Of a DNA stretch of 64,000 bases, positions 13,341 through 26,222 are shown piece after piece. A model generated the notes under the pieces. It was not told where the DNA came from. It was given only the letters and a program-made list of their open reading frames with translations, and did no database searches. Each line of letters opens with the position of its first letter. Positions within the stretch are counted from its first letter, which is position 1. A program made the position numbers and the translations under genes. The stretch is from NCBI GenBank assembly GCA_019155185.1, contig CM032804.1, forward strand, positions 9,830,492-9,894,491, in the 5' to 3' direction. This stretch comes from Beaufortia kweichowensis (Eukaryota > Chordata > Actinopteri > Cypriniformes > Gastromyzontidae).

Positions 13341-14779
13341 GGTTCAAATTAAAAAGCTTAAATACTCAATATCATTTTGATATGGTTTTCTTTTTAATAA
13401 TCATAAAGTACTGATTGTTTTAGCTGTCAGGAATATCAGTTTGTAACGACTATAATTGTAAAATAATGAAAAAAATAATAATATTAAAAAATATTTGGAA
13501 AAAATTCATAAAGTGAAATGACTGCACATACTTTCTCTTACCAGAGAGAGAACTGAATAGAAAAGCTTCAAAAAGCTATTGCTTATTTATTTTAAATTAT
13601 ATTGATATGCACAATATTCTTTGATTTTGTTTATAACTTAGCTTGAAACTTGGATGGCGTAACATTTCTGCATTTCTTCTAGGACCTTTAATGGCTCCAA
13701 CTATTTTTCAGCAGAACTAGAAGACTTGCTGATGAAGTTTCACATGTGATGTTTGTTTTTGCTCTTCTCATTATCTCCAGAGCGATGGTGAATTTCATTT
13801 GGCCCATCCAATTACAGAGAAAACTCACAAAGATCAGAGCATCACACTGGGAGAATTTCCCTGTTAGAGTTCCTTTAATGATTCACTTCAAAAACGCAAA
13901 CTCAAAATTACAGAATCTATGGCTCTTACGTACACAAACTCACTCAATGGAGAGATTTCTGCGTTCTCTAGTGAGACATATTTTTGCACAAATAAGTCTG
14001 TGTTGGCTGAAGCATCTTCAAGTGTTTTCTTGAGTTATTAGCTGTAATGGCTGTGAATATGACTCGAAAACTCTCAATTAGAAAAGCAGGTGTGTGTTTT
14101 CTAAACTGCTGCCATGCACATTAGTGTAATGAGCCATAAATGATATACATTTATGATATACTTTAAAATATCATTAACTGACTTTACTGTACAAATATTA
14201 GGACTTCTCTGCAACTATCATTTGCAGTCCTAACTTTTTCAGGGATGTTTTTAGAGATTATTTTGCGAAGTAATTTGTAATTTTTTGTATTGCTGTTGAT
14301 TAGATCTGATAAAACAGAATCTGTACAATAAAGTGACGAAGCAATAAAAATAATCATATTTTTTAAGTAAACACAGGTCAACTTTATGAAACTCATTGTA
14401 TTCATGGTGTTAAAATGGTTTAATTTGGAAATTAAATGTATAATTCAGAGATTTTAAATTCATTATCCATGATAACTGTTTGTACACACCATATTTTCCC
14501 AAATGGCTGAAAACCCTCTGGCTTATGTAACAATGAATGTGTGGCACTTTTAAAGTAAAGAGTTTGTAATTCCATTCATGCTCTCTGCTTTCAGATCTCA
14601 ACACTGCTCTGTTAAAATATCAGGGGAATACACACAGTCGAGAGGAACATTTTGTATTTCAGATATCAACCAAGGTCCTGACTTTTAATTTCAGTCACTT
14701 GCTATGTGTATGCAAATATGTGTTAATGTTTTCACACTGACATTGGGATTTATCAAAAACTTTGCAAATACAGTTTATG
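13341..14779. other. Noncoding sequence with a possible regulatory island
   Basis: AT-rich overall. The part at about 13770-14050 is more complex and holds a 95-codon plus-strand frame (13746-14033) with no recognisable domain. Two minus-strand frames at 14184-14604 are also featureless. Confidence 0.4.
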
Positions 14780-14816
14780 TATCTATCCATCTATATATCC
14801 ATCATCCATCCATACA
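14780..14816. repeat. Degenerate ATCC/ATCT tetranucleotide repeat
   Basis: A short run of ATCTATCCATCTATATATCC followed by ATCATCCATCCATA, an imperfect tetranucleotide microsatellite. Confidence 0.7.
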
Positions 14817-15099
14817 ATGTACAAATTATTAGTAGTGCATGAGAGTAGTGTTTACTAATTGTAAAGTGCTTACAAATGACAAGAGAATTAAAGAGAATTA
14901 CAAGTGGTCAAACATTTCTTGATTGTTTAGCACAAAATAATATTACACATTAAATCACTTGCTATGGAAATCAAGCCATTGTTACTAGCTTAGCACAGAC
15001 CAGACACATAAAAATCCATCAACAGCAGTTAGACCTCACATCTGACACGATACAAAATAAAAGTTAAATGACTAGAATGCCAGACAGACTCATGAATGC
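14817..15099. other. Noncoding sequence
   Basis: Nothing recognised. Confidence 0.5.
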
Positions 15100-15640
15100 C
15101 AAAATCCCTTCAGATGAGCAGTCAGTCAATCCCAGCCTGCACTCCCAAACAATGAAACAGCTGTTGGCCCCATGTGATCTCAGTGTCAGGAATAGCAAAT
15201 CAGATTAGCTTGAATTCGGCTTTATTCTTCAGGGTTTCAGCAGTGAAAAGAACTGCAGCAAAGACTCTGTGTCTTACACGATACTAGAAGCGAGTACAGG
15301 GAAACAACACAATAAAACTTGCTGAGCTAGGCGAAAGGTTTTGGAGCACAACGCAATGCTAATTACAGCATCTGTCAGCTTTAATTCAGAACACCTCCAC
15401 GGTACTCTTCTGCCCTACAGTCTCACTACTATTAGAAACTGACACCATCCCATTTAATCCCAGATCCTGAGAAAGGATATCAGATAAAGCAGGGGCCGAT
15501 AAAAAAAGGATGAGAACAAACCCGGCAAAATGTGCTTTATGTAACGAGATGAAATAAATATCACACTGTTTTTGCTTCCAGCATGCTGCTTATTAATCAG
15601 GGATTGTGGAAACGCACAGTTTTACCTGTGCACGGGTGCA
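15100..15640. promoter_or_regulatory. Candidate conserved noncoding element
   Basis: A long complex segment with few homopolymers. It includes E-box CAGCTG at about 15161, and TGCTAATTACAGCATCTGTC at about 15358, which combines a homeodomain core (TAATTA) with a MEIS-like CTGTC. No good open frame is present. The regulatory call is inference. Confidence 0.35.
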
Positions 15641-17839
15641 ATGTTCATAAGCAACTACAAGGTATCTTACAGAAACATTTGTTAGTAAATTATGTGTGTT
15701 TGGGAGACATAAATGCTGTTTAATTGTTTAAAACTCACTTTCCAAGGTAAATACTGCTCTGGACATGCAATAATAGCTTCAATGTAGTTATTTATTTTAT
15801 ATAAGTAGCTTGTATTGTAGTTGACTGTAGATCTTAAAGCATTATGAATTCATGAATGTAAAGATATATTTAGTATCAGTTCAGTTAGTATCAATCTCCT
15901 AAGTCTTCCTGCTCTCAAACATTCATTTTCTGCATGTTAGTCATATACAAAAAGCTCATTTCAATGTAATAGTTTTATCTACGAGCCATGATATGTGAGC
16001 AGATTAAGGTGGACACATGATTTTATACATGCACTTGGGATCATCTCTCCTGTGCGTATGATATTGCATGGAAATTGAATGTATAATTCATGTAGTCTGA
16101 GTTTGTGCCCAGCTAGACCGCTGGATGTTGAGAAAAAAGAATTGTTAGAAACAACGTCAGCCATGCTTGCACGAAACTGTTTATCAGATGTATTTCATCC
16201 AAACAGAAAAAAGCAAATATTACCCATCATTCTGTTCTTGCAGGTACAAAATCCATTTGGTTTATTATTAGAAATGGTGGACAGTGGTCAGCTGTGTTCT
16301 TTGAAGTGTGTCAGTTGATGTCAGAACATTAGCGTAAAGAAGTAATACATAAAATTGTACTACTGGGATAGGTTAAGCGTGACTGATGAACATAATAATG
16401 AATAATGGTTACTGTGGACTTAATATCCATGAAAGAAATGAGAATAAAATGATAGGACCATCAGATTACAAGCATTAAGGTTTGCTAGGCATGACATAAT
16501 TAAGTAATTCATGGGTCTTGTGGAAAAAGAAGGCTCTTTATAGTTGGTTGGGACTTTCTCACCATTGCAATTCAAACTCTTAATTGTTCCCGCTCTCTCA
16601 CCAGGGAACTCGGTTCATTTAAAGCCAGGTCACCTTTTCCTGAAAGATTAATACTGTTAACTTTAACAGCACTTACAGAGTCTGAGCACTTAAAGGAAAT
16701 CACATCAGTCAGAACTAAAAAAAAGAGTTAGCTTTACATTTAAATTAAGATGCATATTAAAATGAAATCTCTTCTGTAAATCAAAAGGCTTTTATATACT
16801 TTGTATAAGCAATACTATAAATAATTTTTTTTTAGTAAAGAGTCCTATATTGACATAAAACAAACACTATATGGACCTCTAATGCACTTTTTGTAATGTC
16901 TATTTAATGATTTAATCATTTTCCATAATGCAGTGCCTTTGAACATTGATCTTCATTTTGTCAGAAAATATTGACATACAGTATGTGACTCATTTGATTA
17001 ATCATTCTGCATAAATTGGTCATTTATTTAATACCCCAGGTTGTGTATTTTTAGGATAATGACGACAGAACAAAAGATATTTGAAGTCAACACACTGCTC
17101 TGCTGATGCATAGGAAATCCAGCAATATCTTTCACGCAGAAATACAGAGTCTTGGCACAATGTCAGGTTTGAGTCAGATAGCTGTGGACTGTCACACCTT
17201 ATCAGCACATATCTGACAGTCTGAGATATATATTGAATTGAAAAAATGCAAGCTGCTGAATCTTTGCAGAATGAAATCGAAAGATTGAAACCAAACAGAT
17301 GATTGAAAGCTTATATATTATAATCTTCTGCATTTTCTAACTAAGCACAGGGTTTCACTTTACTTACATTTACGTTTGACTGCACTGCATTATTTTGTTT
17401 CAGTTTTAGCTTATTATTCATTTTCAGAAGGCATTTAAGTAAACAAGGCAGGTTTGTTCATTTAGCATTTCATACAAAATGGTAATTCAAAGTGAGTTAG
17501 ATGTAAACAAATGTATAAGTAGTAATTAAATGTATGTTTAAATTAAATCATTAATTTAGGGTAATAAAAATTATATTTCATAAAAAGAGAAGAAAATTAA
17601 ATCTAAAGAATCTGAAGGTCTGTAGTGGGTTTCAATGTATTTACATTTGCATCCTGTATATCCTGTATATAGACTTATAATGTGTCTTTTATATAGTTTT
17701 TCTATTAATATTCATTGCCATGACATAATAAAAAGGGAAGAATCTATTAATACATAACCTGGAAAGAAGACCGACTACATAATAGATAATCAAACTATTT
17801 AAAACCGACAAATCATACAGAAAGAAGTTTCGCAATAAG
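15641..17839. other. AT-rich noncoding sequence
   Basis: No recognised repeat or gene. Two open frames overlap on opposite strands at 15979-16318. Both lack domains and are regarded as chance. Confidence 0.5.
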
Positions 17840-18720
17840 CTTTATTTAGTCTCACCCCAACCTTGCTATTAATTAACGGAGGGCATGTGCTAATTGCTTG
17901 CTGTGAAATAGTAGTACCACATGTGGACGCTCAGAAGCTCTCATTGTGTGGCCTTTTGTCACAAACTAAGCTTGTTAATTCAGGGTTGTACATTGTTGTC
18001 ACAGCTGAACTTACAGACTTTCCCTCGTAAATGAGGGTCAGATTGAATCCCTGATGACTGTTTGGGGTAACACTGATCAACAGTAAGTCAGATGACATGA
18101 TGGTGTATTGTAATATATAAAATAAGAAGTTCCAAGCTTGCTTTTGCTACATGTAGACACATTAGACAGGAGAAAGGAGAGGAGGACATTTTGAAAGCCA
18201 AGCATCTGTGTCTTCTAGTCGAATCATGACCCATGTTGTGTATGTGAACAGCCCACATTTCATTTATATCCAGCCGAGCCTGTTACCTAATCAAATCACG
18301 TCAGCATTTCACTTACACAGGCAGTGCAGAAACAAACGACAATCCGTGACAGATTATTCACAGATAAGCTCAGGGGTCAATCACCCTCCTTCCCTCCTGA
18401 ATTTTACAGTAAGAGATGGTATTCTGTAGGTTATAGTTATTTACTAAAAATACCTTTCCCCTTGGCGATATAAGCATGTGAATAATCTGAGATCCATTAG
18501 CTGTGTAATTATAAAAGAGCAACCTCTTCTTTAAAAGTGTAAACGAAGCGCTTTAAAGTGCTGTCTCTGGTTCACACTCCATTCAATTAGTCCCACTTTA
18601 ATTAAGGCATCTTGTCCCTTCTCTGTTTTTTCATTACTGGTTTAAACAGGGCAGAATTGAACTTCTGCTACGCTTGGTTGCTATTATTGTGCTGTTTTCC
18701 TCCTGGCGTCACAGGACTCG
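17840..18720. promoter_or_regulatory. Cluster of candidate conserved noncoding elements
   Basis: Two complex islands occur at about 17840-18110 and 18230-18720. They contain dense homeodomain, E-box-like and half-site words, for example GCTAATTGCTTGCTGTG at 17889, CACATGTGG at about 17918, TAATCAAATCACGTCAGC at 18288 and CCACTTTAATTAAGGC at about 18593. A 73-codon frame at 18208-18429 has no domain. The absence of stop-poor frames, combined with the complexity, favours regulatory rather than coding sequence. Confidence 0.45.
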
Positions 18721-20924
18721 TAAACTGAAGGGAATATGTGACTGAACTCTGGTAAACTTCTCAAGTAAACTTCTTTCAAAATAGCTGTACTAGCATTTTT
18801 ATATCTTAAAAAAGAAGGACATTTCTTTCTTTTCTCAAAGACCCAGAGCAAATCCACCTTGGAGAGGCAACATTTTGCTGTACATACTGAATCCTGTAGA
18901 TATGTGCAGTGATGTAATTGCTTAAAGAAGGGTTTCGTGTTCAGTGAAAGTTAAGATTCATCGACAGTGTTTGTGCCTTATGGAAAAATTTTAAACGTTT
19001 TTAAACGTAACATAAACTTATCTTCTTACTGTTATCTGCATATGTTAATAATGAAGAGGATAATACATGAATCAACAAATCAACAAAAATACAAATCTTC
19101 TATATCTTAACCTGATGCCAGGTGTGTGACAACATGCCCCTGTTGTTGTGCCTGTGTATTTCGTGTAAATTAGATTCATCTACAATAAGTACCTAAAAGC
19201 AAAAAATAGCATTTTTTACACTATTGCCCCAAAAATATTCTGGACAAAATGGGGCGGCTTGTGTTATGGCTAATAAAAACATCATATGGTACGTGAGGAT
19301 TATAGTATTGCTCTTTAGGTTATCGTGTACTTATTAACCAAAAACAAGGATTTCGTATTATACCAGCTAGTGGAAGAAGTGTTTTAGCTTTACAGAAATG
19401 ACAATCGCCTTACAAGCACAGTCTTAGATATTGTGATCAAAGGCCTTGTACTTCCTGGCAAGTAGACGTTCATGCTTCGTGCCTTGTGTTAGGATACACT
19501 CAGCTTGTACACAGATTGTCGGACACGGTTTGAAAAGAAATACTTTGGAAATTTCAGATGAGATCTTGCCCCCAAGATAAAGTGTAATCACAACATGCCA
19601 AACAGACTATTCTGAAGAAAGACGCACTTAGAAGTATTTTAAACATGCAAATGGATGTCTGTTAGCCTACTAAGTCTATTTAGTTTATGCAGAATGTAAT
19701 TGTTAGTGGTGCATTGCAAAAAGAAATTAAAATTTCTTAAACTGAGTTAAAATTGTGACATTAATTTATGTGTACACTGGTGAATAAAGGCTACCCCGAA
19801 CTGTCTGTCTAGTGTAATATTTATAAACACAACATAAAACATATTTTGAAGACATGTCTTAAAGACACAAGGGATTCTGCTTTTTGGTTTTCTGTACAGA
19901 CCTGCTGACTTTGATCAAATGTATATAATTCTCCACCATGTATTCTGCATTTTATGACTTTATCCTTTGTGGCATTCAAGACAAATAAATTGAAGTCACT
20001 GTGTTGACACAAGCAGAACATGATTTGTACATCTCCAAACAGACAGCATTATTATCTCAAATGAATGAATTTTAAATATAAATGTAAATGCAGCCAAGCA
20101 GGATTTTGAAAAACAAACTAAAATTTGGCATCAACAATTACTCTTAAAAGCATTCAAAAATACATATAAAACATAAATGATTTTTGAATTATACATTTAT
20201 TTAAAATGCAAAATAGCAGTCCAAATACTGCGAAGTATACTGCTTTTAAATAAAAAACATGATAATTCAATAACAAACATTCTTCATTATTAATCATAAA
20301 ACGATATGCTGGCCTAGTTTTCAAGTAGCTGTAAGTCCTGCTAAACCCACATAAACATTTTAATATTTCAGAAGAGTGTACTAAATCCTTGGTTAGTGGT
20401 AACAAAGCAGATTAATCTACTTTTATTTCCTCTTAGTTTAATTTTCCTCTTATGTTAATTTTGTTTCTATCATACATTTCTCCTGTGCTTTAGCCTGTTG
20501 TAGAAATCCCAAATCTCTAAATCCAAACAGGATCCATCTGATACATTATACGGGTCCATTCTTTCTAAATGAATAATACAGGTAGCACAGCACAGATCTG
20601 ATTATAAGAGTAGGTGTTTTGCTACCTCAGATGGAGAACATGCTTAACATCTTGGTTTAAAGTGAGATGACGTGTGTTAGATGCATCAGTTTGATGGTTT
20701 GGGGCTTTGACAGCGTGAAGGACACGTGCAGATAATCCATCAGCGTTAGGCCGGTCTGTGGAACAGGTGGAGTCTGTCCTTGAAGGCCACAATGCCATGC
20801 CAGATGCCTCCTTCCCTTTCCAAATCCCACCACCAACTGATGGCATCTCCACACCTCCACCTGATATCCTCTTTCCAACTATCAGTACATGCTAATGTGG
20901 ATGTACCTTAATTATTCTTAATTT
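18721..20924. other. Noncoding sequence with a GC-richer patch
   Basis: Mostly AT-rich. At about 20640-20880 there is a more GC-rich patch with two overlapping minus-strand open frames (20622-20852 and 20657-20878). Neither has recognised domains. The potential acceptor at the 5' side lacks a pyrimidine tract, and the second frame ends in a stop without a splice donor. Confidence 0.45.
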
Positions 20925-21300
20925 CAATTCACGAGTTCGCCTTTACAGATAATAAGCGAGCGCAATAGTTATGCGTATTTGGCATGCTGTCCGGGGGAGG
21001 GCCCCGAGCTCGGCAGTTCTTCCCGAACCCAAAGCGCTCCCCCCTGTCCGGGGAGGGCTCCGAGCTTGGTGCTTGCCCAAACCCAGAGCGCTGCCCCCCC
21101 CCCTAAAGGAAGGTAACGTTGAGGCGTAGGGGCGGAGGAGGGATGCCGAAACGCTAGAGAGAACGAAGGTAAGGCTGCTTGATTATTTTATAGAGGTTCT
21201 CTCTTGCGCTGATAGGGCAGACGGTGCGATTACTAATGATGAATCGGCCGGTTCAATTATCTGCGCGCGCTCCTCCTGAAATTAGTTAATAAAACTTCAC
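20925..21300. repeat. GC-rich repeat block with a duplicated ~57-60-bp unit
   Basis: The base composition changes sharply to GC-rich. Two imperfect tandem copies of a unit beginning CTGTCCGGGGGAGGG, with the inner palindrome CCGAGCTCGG (CCGAGCTTGG in the second), lie at 20987-21043 and 21044-21103. They end in C runs. Downstream comes CpG-rich sequence (GGTGCGATTACTAATGATGA, CGGCCGG, CTGCGCGCGC) and a polyadenylation-like AATAAAAC at about 21287. It resembles part of a high-copy retroelement (LTR or DIRS-like), but I cannot name the family or fix the ends. Confidence 0.5.
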
Positions 21301-22620
21301 TTAGTGGAATGCATCCTGGCTGATTCTAGTTTGATTTTAGATTCAAGTGATGAACATCTGAATAAAGCTTTACCTTAAAAATGTTAACTGATAATCACAT
21401 CAATAATAGTACACTAAAACTAGTTTACAATTAAAAACAAATCTGTGATATGTGACAGTGCAAACAAAATTGTGCATCATCTTTCTCTTTATTTTGAGGA
21501 TGTTAGATTGTAGTTTCGTGAGCTGGACACTAGATGAGGCTGATCCTGTTCTTTTAGACGTTTCAAAATATCATGAGGAGTCAGCATGTGTCTTCCAAAA
21601 GGTGCGATCATTTACACCCGTAGAGGTTTTGCTACAAATGTTTTTACACTGATAGAAAGTTGAAGTGTATAATAGATCAGATACAGATGGAAGAGTGTTT
21701 GATTCAGTTTATGAGATGAGATGGCATCATTAAAGGTGACAGGAATGTGATTGGTGGTTTTGAGAAGAAAACTGCACTCACATCCAGCCACAGTTACAAA
21801 CACACATGATGGGTAATAGAATAAGGTGGTTAATTTTGCTTACATTTTGGCTATAAACATTTGGCCAGAGCAGTAAGTAATCTTAAGTCTTAATGTGAAT
21901 TATTAATGTCTTTTTAATTAGTATTTTGCATGATCTTTCATTATATTGTCTTGTTTTTAATTGTTGTGCAACTGGGTCTTTTCAATGACCTCAAATCTAA
22001 GAGAATTTAAAAACATCAAGTATATTACATTAAAAACTAAGAAACCCACTGTTGTGCTTGTCTAGCAAAGGCTAAATCTGTTTGCATGAACCAGCTTCAC
22101 TCATCAATTAGGTCATGCCATGGTTAGCACATCTTTTCAGTAGTTTAATGCGGTATAGAAAGACTATTTTTACCAGTCTGTCCTAACCCGAAAAAGAGAG
22201 CTTAGTATTTCAGGTCACTGTGACCTCATAGATTCAAAATAAACGGGTATAAATCCATAGACCGCCTCTCTGTCACCTTGTAAAATATGTACTACTTTCT
22301 GTAGTGAAGTCACATGAGATGTTTTGCAGTTTGACTGCAGGGCATGTGAATCGGTACTGTGTCCTCTGTGCAGTGGGAACGCTCCTAAAAAGTGTCAGTG
22401 TCAGTGATGTCAGTCAGTCCTGCTGGACGACAATATCACCATTTCTCCAAGCAAACCTGTTCTGATTCTATATACAGTTTTTCTTTTCTCCCTTGTGCTT
22501 ATCTTATATTAAGTGGTGTTTGGCAAATCTGTGCTCCAGGTCCTGAGATGTGATTCTGCACACATGCAGTAATGTCACACATGAACATCTGAAGCAGGAG
22601 TGATGAAAATACTGATGCTG
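21301..22620. other. Noncoding sequence
   Basis: AT-rich with no recognised gene. Small open frames at 21452-21803 on both strands have no domain. Confidence 0.5.
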
Positions 22621-22625
22621 GGCAA

Positions 22626-22893
22626 TTTAAAGGGATAGTTCACAGAAAAATGCTTTTTTTTAAATCATTTACTCATCCTCATGTCATTCCAAACCTGTAT
22701 GGATTTTGTTTCTTCTTCAGAAAAAAAACAATATTTTGACAAATGACAACACTGGCCCCCATTGACTTCCATTGCACGAACACAAAACCACCATTTCTCA
22801 AAATATTATCTTTTTTGTTCCACAGTAGAAAGAGGTATTAAACAAACTGAGGGTGAATAAATGATTTTTTTTTGGGTGCACTATCCCTTTAAA
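22626..22893. mobile_element. Complete non-autonomous DNA transposon with AGGGATAGTTCAC ends
   Basis: Both termini are present and inverted: TTTAAAGGGATAGTTCAC at the left (from 22626) and GTGCACTATCCCTTTAAA at the right (to 22893). Internal landmarks are ACTCATCCTCATGTCATTCC, GGCCCCCATTGACTTCCATT, and TTCTCAAAATATT near the right. It is 268 bp counting the TTTAAA flanks and has no coding capacity. The window holds at least six other decayed relatives. The family is very abundant in cyprinids. I cannot say from one locus whether the target duplication is TTAA-like or is part of the inverted repeat. Confidence 0.85.
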
Positions 22894-23469
22894 ATTCCCA
22901 GCGTCAGTATTTCCATTATTTTCTTTATAATGTGAAGGCAGCATTTGTAATATCACAGAACACTTTCAGGTCAAAAACTTTGCATATCCTCCGACTGTTG
23001 TTTACTTTCTTTCCCTCTGACAAACAGGTCACCCTTTTTCAAAACGAAACACTGGACAGGCGAAGGTCCAGAATAACCAGACGGAGCTTGTCGCTGTCCG
23101 CAGCCATCTGCTCGTGTCAGTGGCTCCTAGTCACCGCAACAGGACGCTGAGCTGACAGCACCTTCCATTCTCTCTCCATTCTGTGCAGTGACTACAGCAT
23201 TGTTTGCTATTTAACCTGACGTATGAATCACGTTTAAATCAACCGTGTTGCTGAGCAAACAAGCACATTTGGAGGAGACTGAACTTATAAATTGTACCGT
23301 ACAGTAAATGTGCAATATCATGTAGGTTAGATTTAGCAATTTGCAAATAGAAAACACACAAAGACACAAAATATACAGATGTTAATCAATCATTATGATT
23401 TATGATTAACCTGTAAACTGTCACAGCAGGGGGGAGGAGACAAAACTTCATATAAATCCTTAAATTCTT
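22894..23469. other. Noncoding sequence
   Basis: No repeat recognised. A 72-codon frame at 22932-23150 has no domain. A small CpG-containing patch lies near 23050-23150. Confidence 0.45.
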
Positions 23470-24330
23470 AAGGAAACAATTGCATGTTATTACTTTTTAC
23501 AATTGCAGTTTCCCTGCAAGCACTGTAACAAGCGTACACTGTTAAAAAAAGACATCTAAAGGATTTCAAAGGTGCTTCATCTGCTGCTTTGATAGACAAA
23601 AACCTTCCATCACATGGGTCAGCATAAACAGCTGGAGTGACCGATACATTCCATTTAGTGTGCAAATGGATGGTGCAACACTCGGTCATATATTGCAGGC
23701 AGACTGTAATAGCTTCAGGCCTTTATGCCACTGCCCTGTTTTTAATATCACTGCTGGCTCGTCAGTCAGAACGAGCGGATGCCGTAATGTTACAAATGAG
23801 GCCACATCTAAAATCCAGGCAGAGGAGATGAGAGGTGCTATGATTTAGGGTGAGATCACTCTCGGTTTCCGTGCCTCTTTGCTCAACAGCAGGTGCTGGC
23901 GACCCAGGTGACAGATGAGAGGTGGACCTCCCCGCTTTATTGTCCTGGAGCAACGCCCAACGTAACACACACACACAGCTTTCCATGGAGCTGCAGTGTC
24001 CAATGTGACGACTGCCTCCAAGCGATGCCCTGGAAAGCTGGCAACAAAAAAACGACACACTGCTTGCCCCTACCACGCGAGTCATTCGCAGAAATTGCTC
24101 GGACGCGCTTGCCAGTGGCACGATTTGCATGCGGAGATACGTTCAGCGGTCGGTGTTGGAAGCGGGCCAGTAGCATTTGTCTTCATCTCTCTCATGAGAA
24201 ACAGCAGGTGGAGGTGTAAGCGAAATTGCTCATGAAGTGCTTCTGTCCTAAACAAGCCAATTTCATTAGCACTTAATATTATAGAGCATCCTTGACAAAT
24301 AAGATGTATGGCAGATGTGTGTACAGTATA
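23470..24330. promoter_or_regulatory. CpG-containing candidate regulatory island
   Basis: An unusually GC- and CpG-rich stretch for this window. Eight overlapping open frames occur in several phases on both strands between 23637 and 24402, the pattern expected when stops are rare from composition rather than from selection on one frame. It contains E-boxes CCCAGGTGACAGATG (about 23905), AGCAGGTGGAGGTG (about 24203) and GCAGATGTG (about 24311), and a C-rich centre. It could be a CNE cluster or an unannotated promoter. No frame gives a recognisable protein. Confidence 0.4.
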
Positions 24331-26094
24331 TATCAACAGGAGCAACAAAAAAGAAATCACAGTTATTATCGCAAGTCTAGCGGATAGATGTTTTACAGTC
24401 ACAGAAACAGCGCGAAAGTGTATGAGTCACAAATATTGCTTATGACAGTTGTGTTAAAATGCTTCTCATGTGCACACAATGCGCACAACATCACACTGAG
24501 CACAAAATAATAGTCCTCTTGTATCATTTGCTTCAACAATACAAACTGCACTCTGACTCATATGCCAAAGCCTGTCTCAGCTAATTCAACATTATACGGC
24601 CCTAAAACAAGAATCTGCAAGATGTTTGTTTTTCTGAAATAAGGGGGATTATTAAAATTGCATTTTGTTTTTTAGTTCTGGCCTGATGACGCTGTTTGAT
24701 ATAAGATATTTATATGTTTTCCACAAGGCATATTTTTGTCTAGTTTGTATTTCACGCAATTTAACTACAGTCCGTATTTCTCGGACTGTTCGGCTCATTG
24801 TTTGTTTTTAATCTGATGGCAACGACCTGACCTGATCTAAAAATATCTGACCTAGTCTGAAATTATCTCAGTATTGACCTGCGCCAACACTGGAGGGAAG
24901 GTAAAGCCCACGGATATATTACGCCCAAAACAAACATCCCTAATTCATTAGCTTCTCTGTTTCACAGCGTTCAGGAAGGAGAGGAAGAGTGAAGCGGATG
25001 TTTCTTATTTTAGCAGAAGTACATATGCTGCAGTAGTGCCCACAGCACACAACATCTGAATGTTACTGCAGTGCAGTGCTGCTTGAATTGGGGGGAAGGG
25101 GGGGTCAAATCCATTCAATTCCAAGTGTGTCATACAATTCAAGCAGGGAAACGTAGCCTTCTTCGCATACAAAATTCTCAGTCTATAGGACACCTATATA
25201 ACAACAACAACACCCAACAACGATGTTCATTTACTAATTATAAGATACATAAAGATTATCACATTTTTATATTTTTAGAAATGTACTAACTAAAAGCATA
25301 CTGATGCCACACACGGCATTGCAAACCATTCAAGGCAATACTAAAAGTATGTTTAAATGAAGATCAGCAATTATAAGAAAATTGATCGCCCAATTGAAAT
25401 TATAGACCCTTTTCCCAAACTCTTATAATGACAATTTCTAGTCCAGCCAATCAATAACTAACACAGTCAAATTCTGAAAATAACACAATTTGGTGGTGCA
25501 GATTTATGTTAATTTGTTTTCTTCACTCATATATATGTTAATTTTTTCTATTTTCCATGTTGAAAAGAAAGAATTGTTATCTATGTTTTATCCTAGCAGC
25601 ATTTCAGTATCAGTACCAACTGCACATTCCATCACATACTGCACACAGGAAAGTGTAGCTTGTGTTTACATTGCTCATACAGCTCACCAAGGTCAACAGT
25701 CTAAAGTCTTCCTCCTGTAAATCAGGTCTCTGACACTGCAGGCATGTGCTGTTGTGTACAGTCGCTTCATCTATTTTCCTCTGGTCCTCGGGCTGCTGTG
25801 GGTGAAGTGGAAATCCCATCTGTGCTTGTTAAAAAACCAAAAAGTCTCTTAATATTACAAACACATTAAGAAAACATGGTGAGAACTTTTATTGCTCTTT
25901 ATTAGCCAGAAAATGAAAATCACAGTATGGAATGTTTTGCCATAACACTGTGAGTTTAATATTTGGCCTGCAGGCTGTAACAACATAATAAAGTTATATA
26001 TGTAATATTTATATACTCAGGATGTGTGACCATATATGGAAAAAGAGAGAAATGCACTGTTATAAGTCACAAGGGATAGACAGGTCTTCTAATA
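24331..26094. other. Noncoding sequence
   Basis: AT-rich, with a G-rich spot at 25090-25105. Small open frames have no domain. No transposon is recognised. Confidence 0.5.
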
Positions 26095-26222
26095 CTGGCT
26101 TATTTTAACCAATGTTTGGGTCAAAAAGAACCAAACTAAACATTGGGTTATAAATTACATTTAGGTTTAATTTTAAATACATTCTTGTTCTCTTTTTGAC
26201 CCAATCATACCCCAACCAAGTT
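26095..26222. mobile_element. TTTGGGTCAAAAA-type interspersed repeat
   Basis: It has two inverted blocks: CAATGTTTGGGTCAAAAAG with AAACATTGGGTTA on the left, and CTTTTTGACCCAATCATACC with CCAACCAAG on the right. The half-palindromic structure is typical of a small non-autonomous DNA transposon found in cyprinids. A related fragment lies at 31294-31385. Confidence 0.6.
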
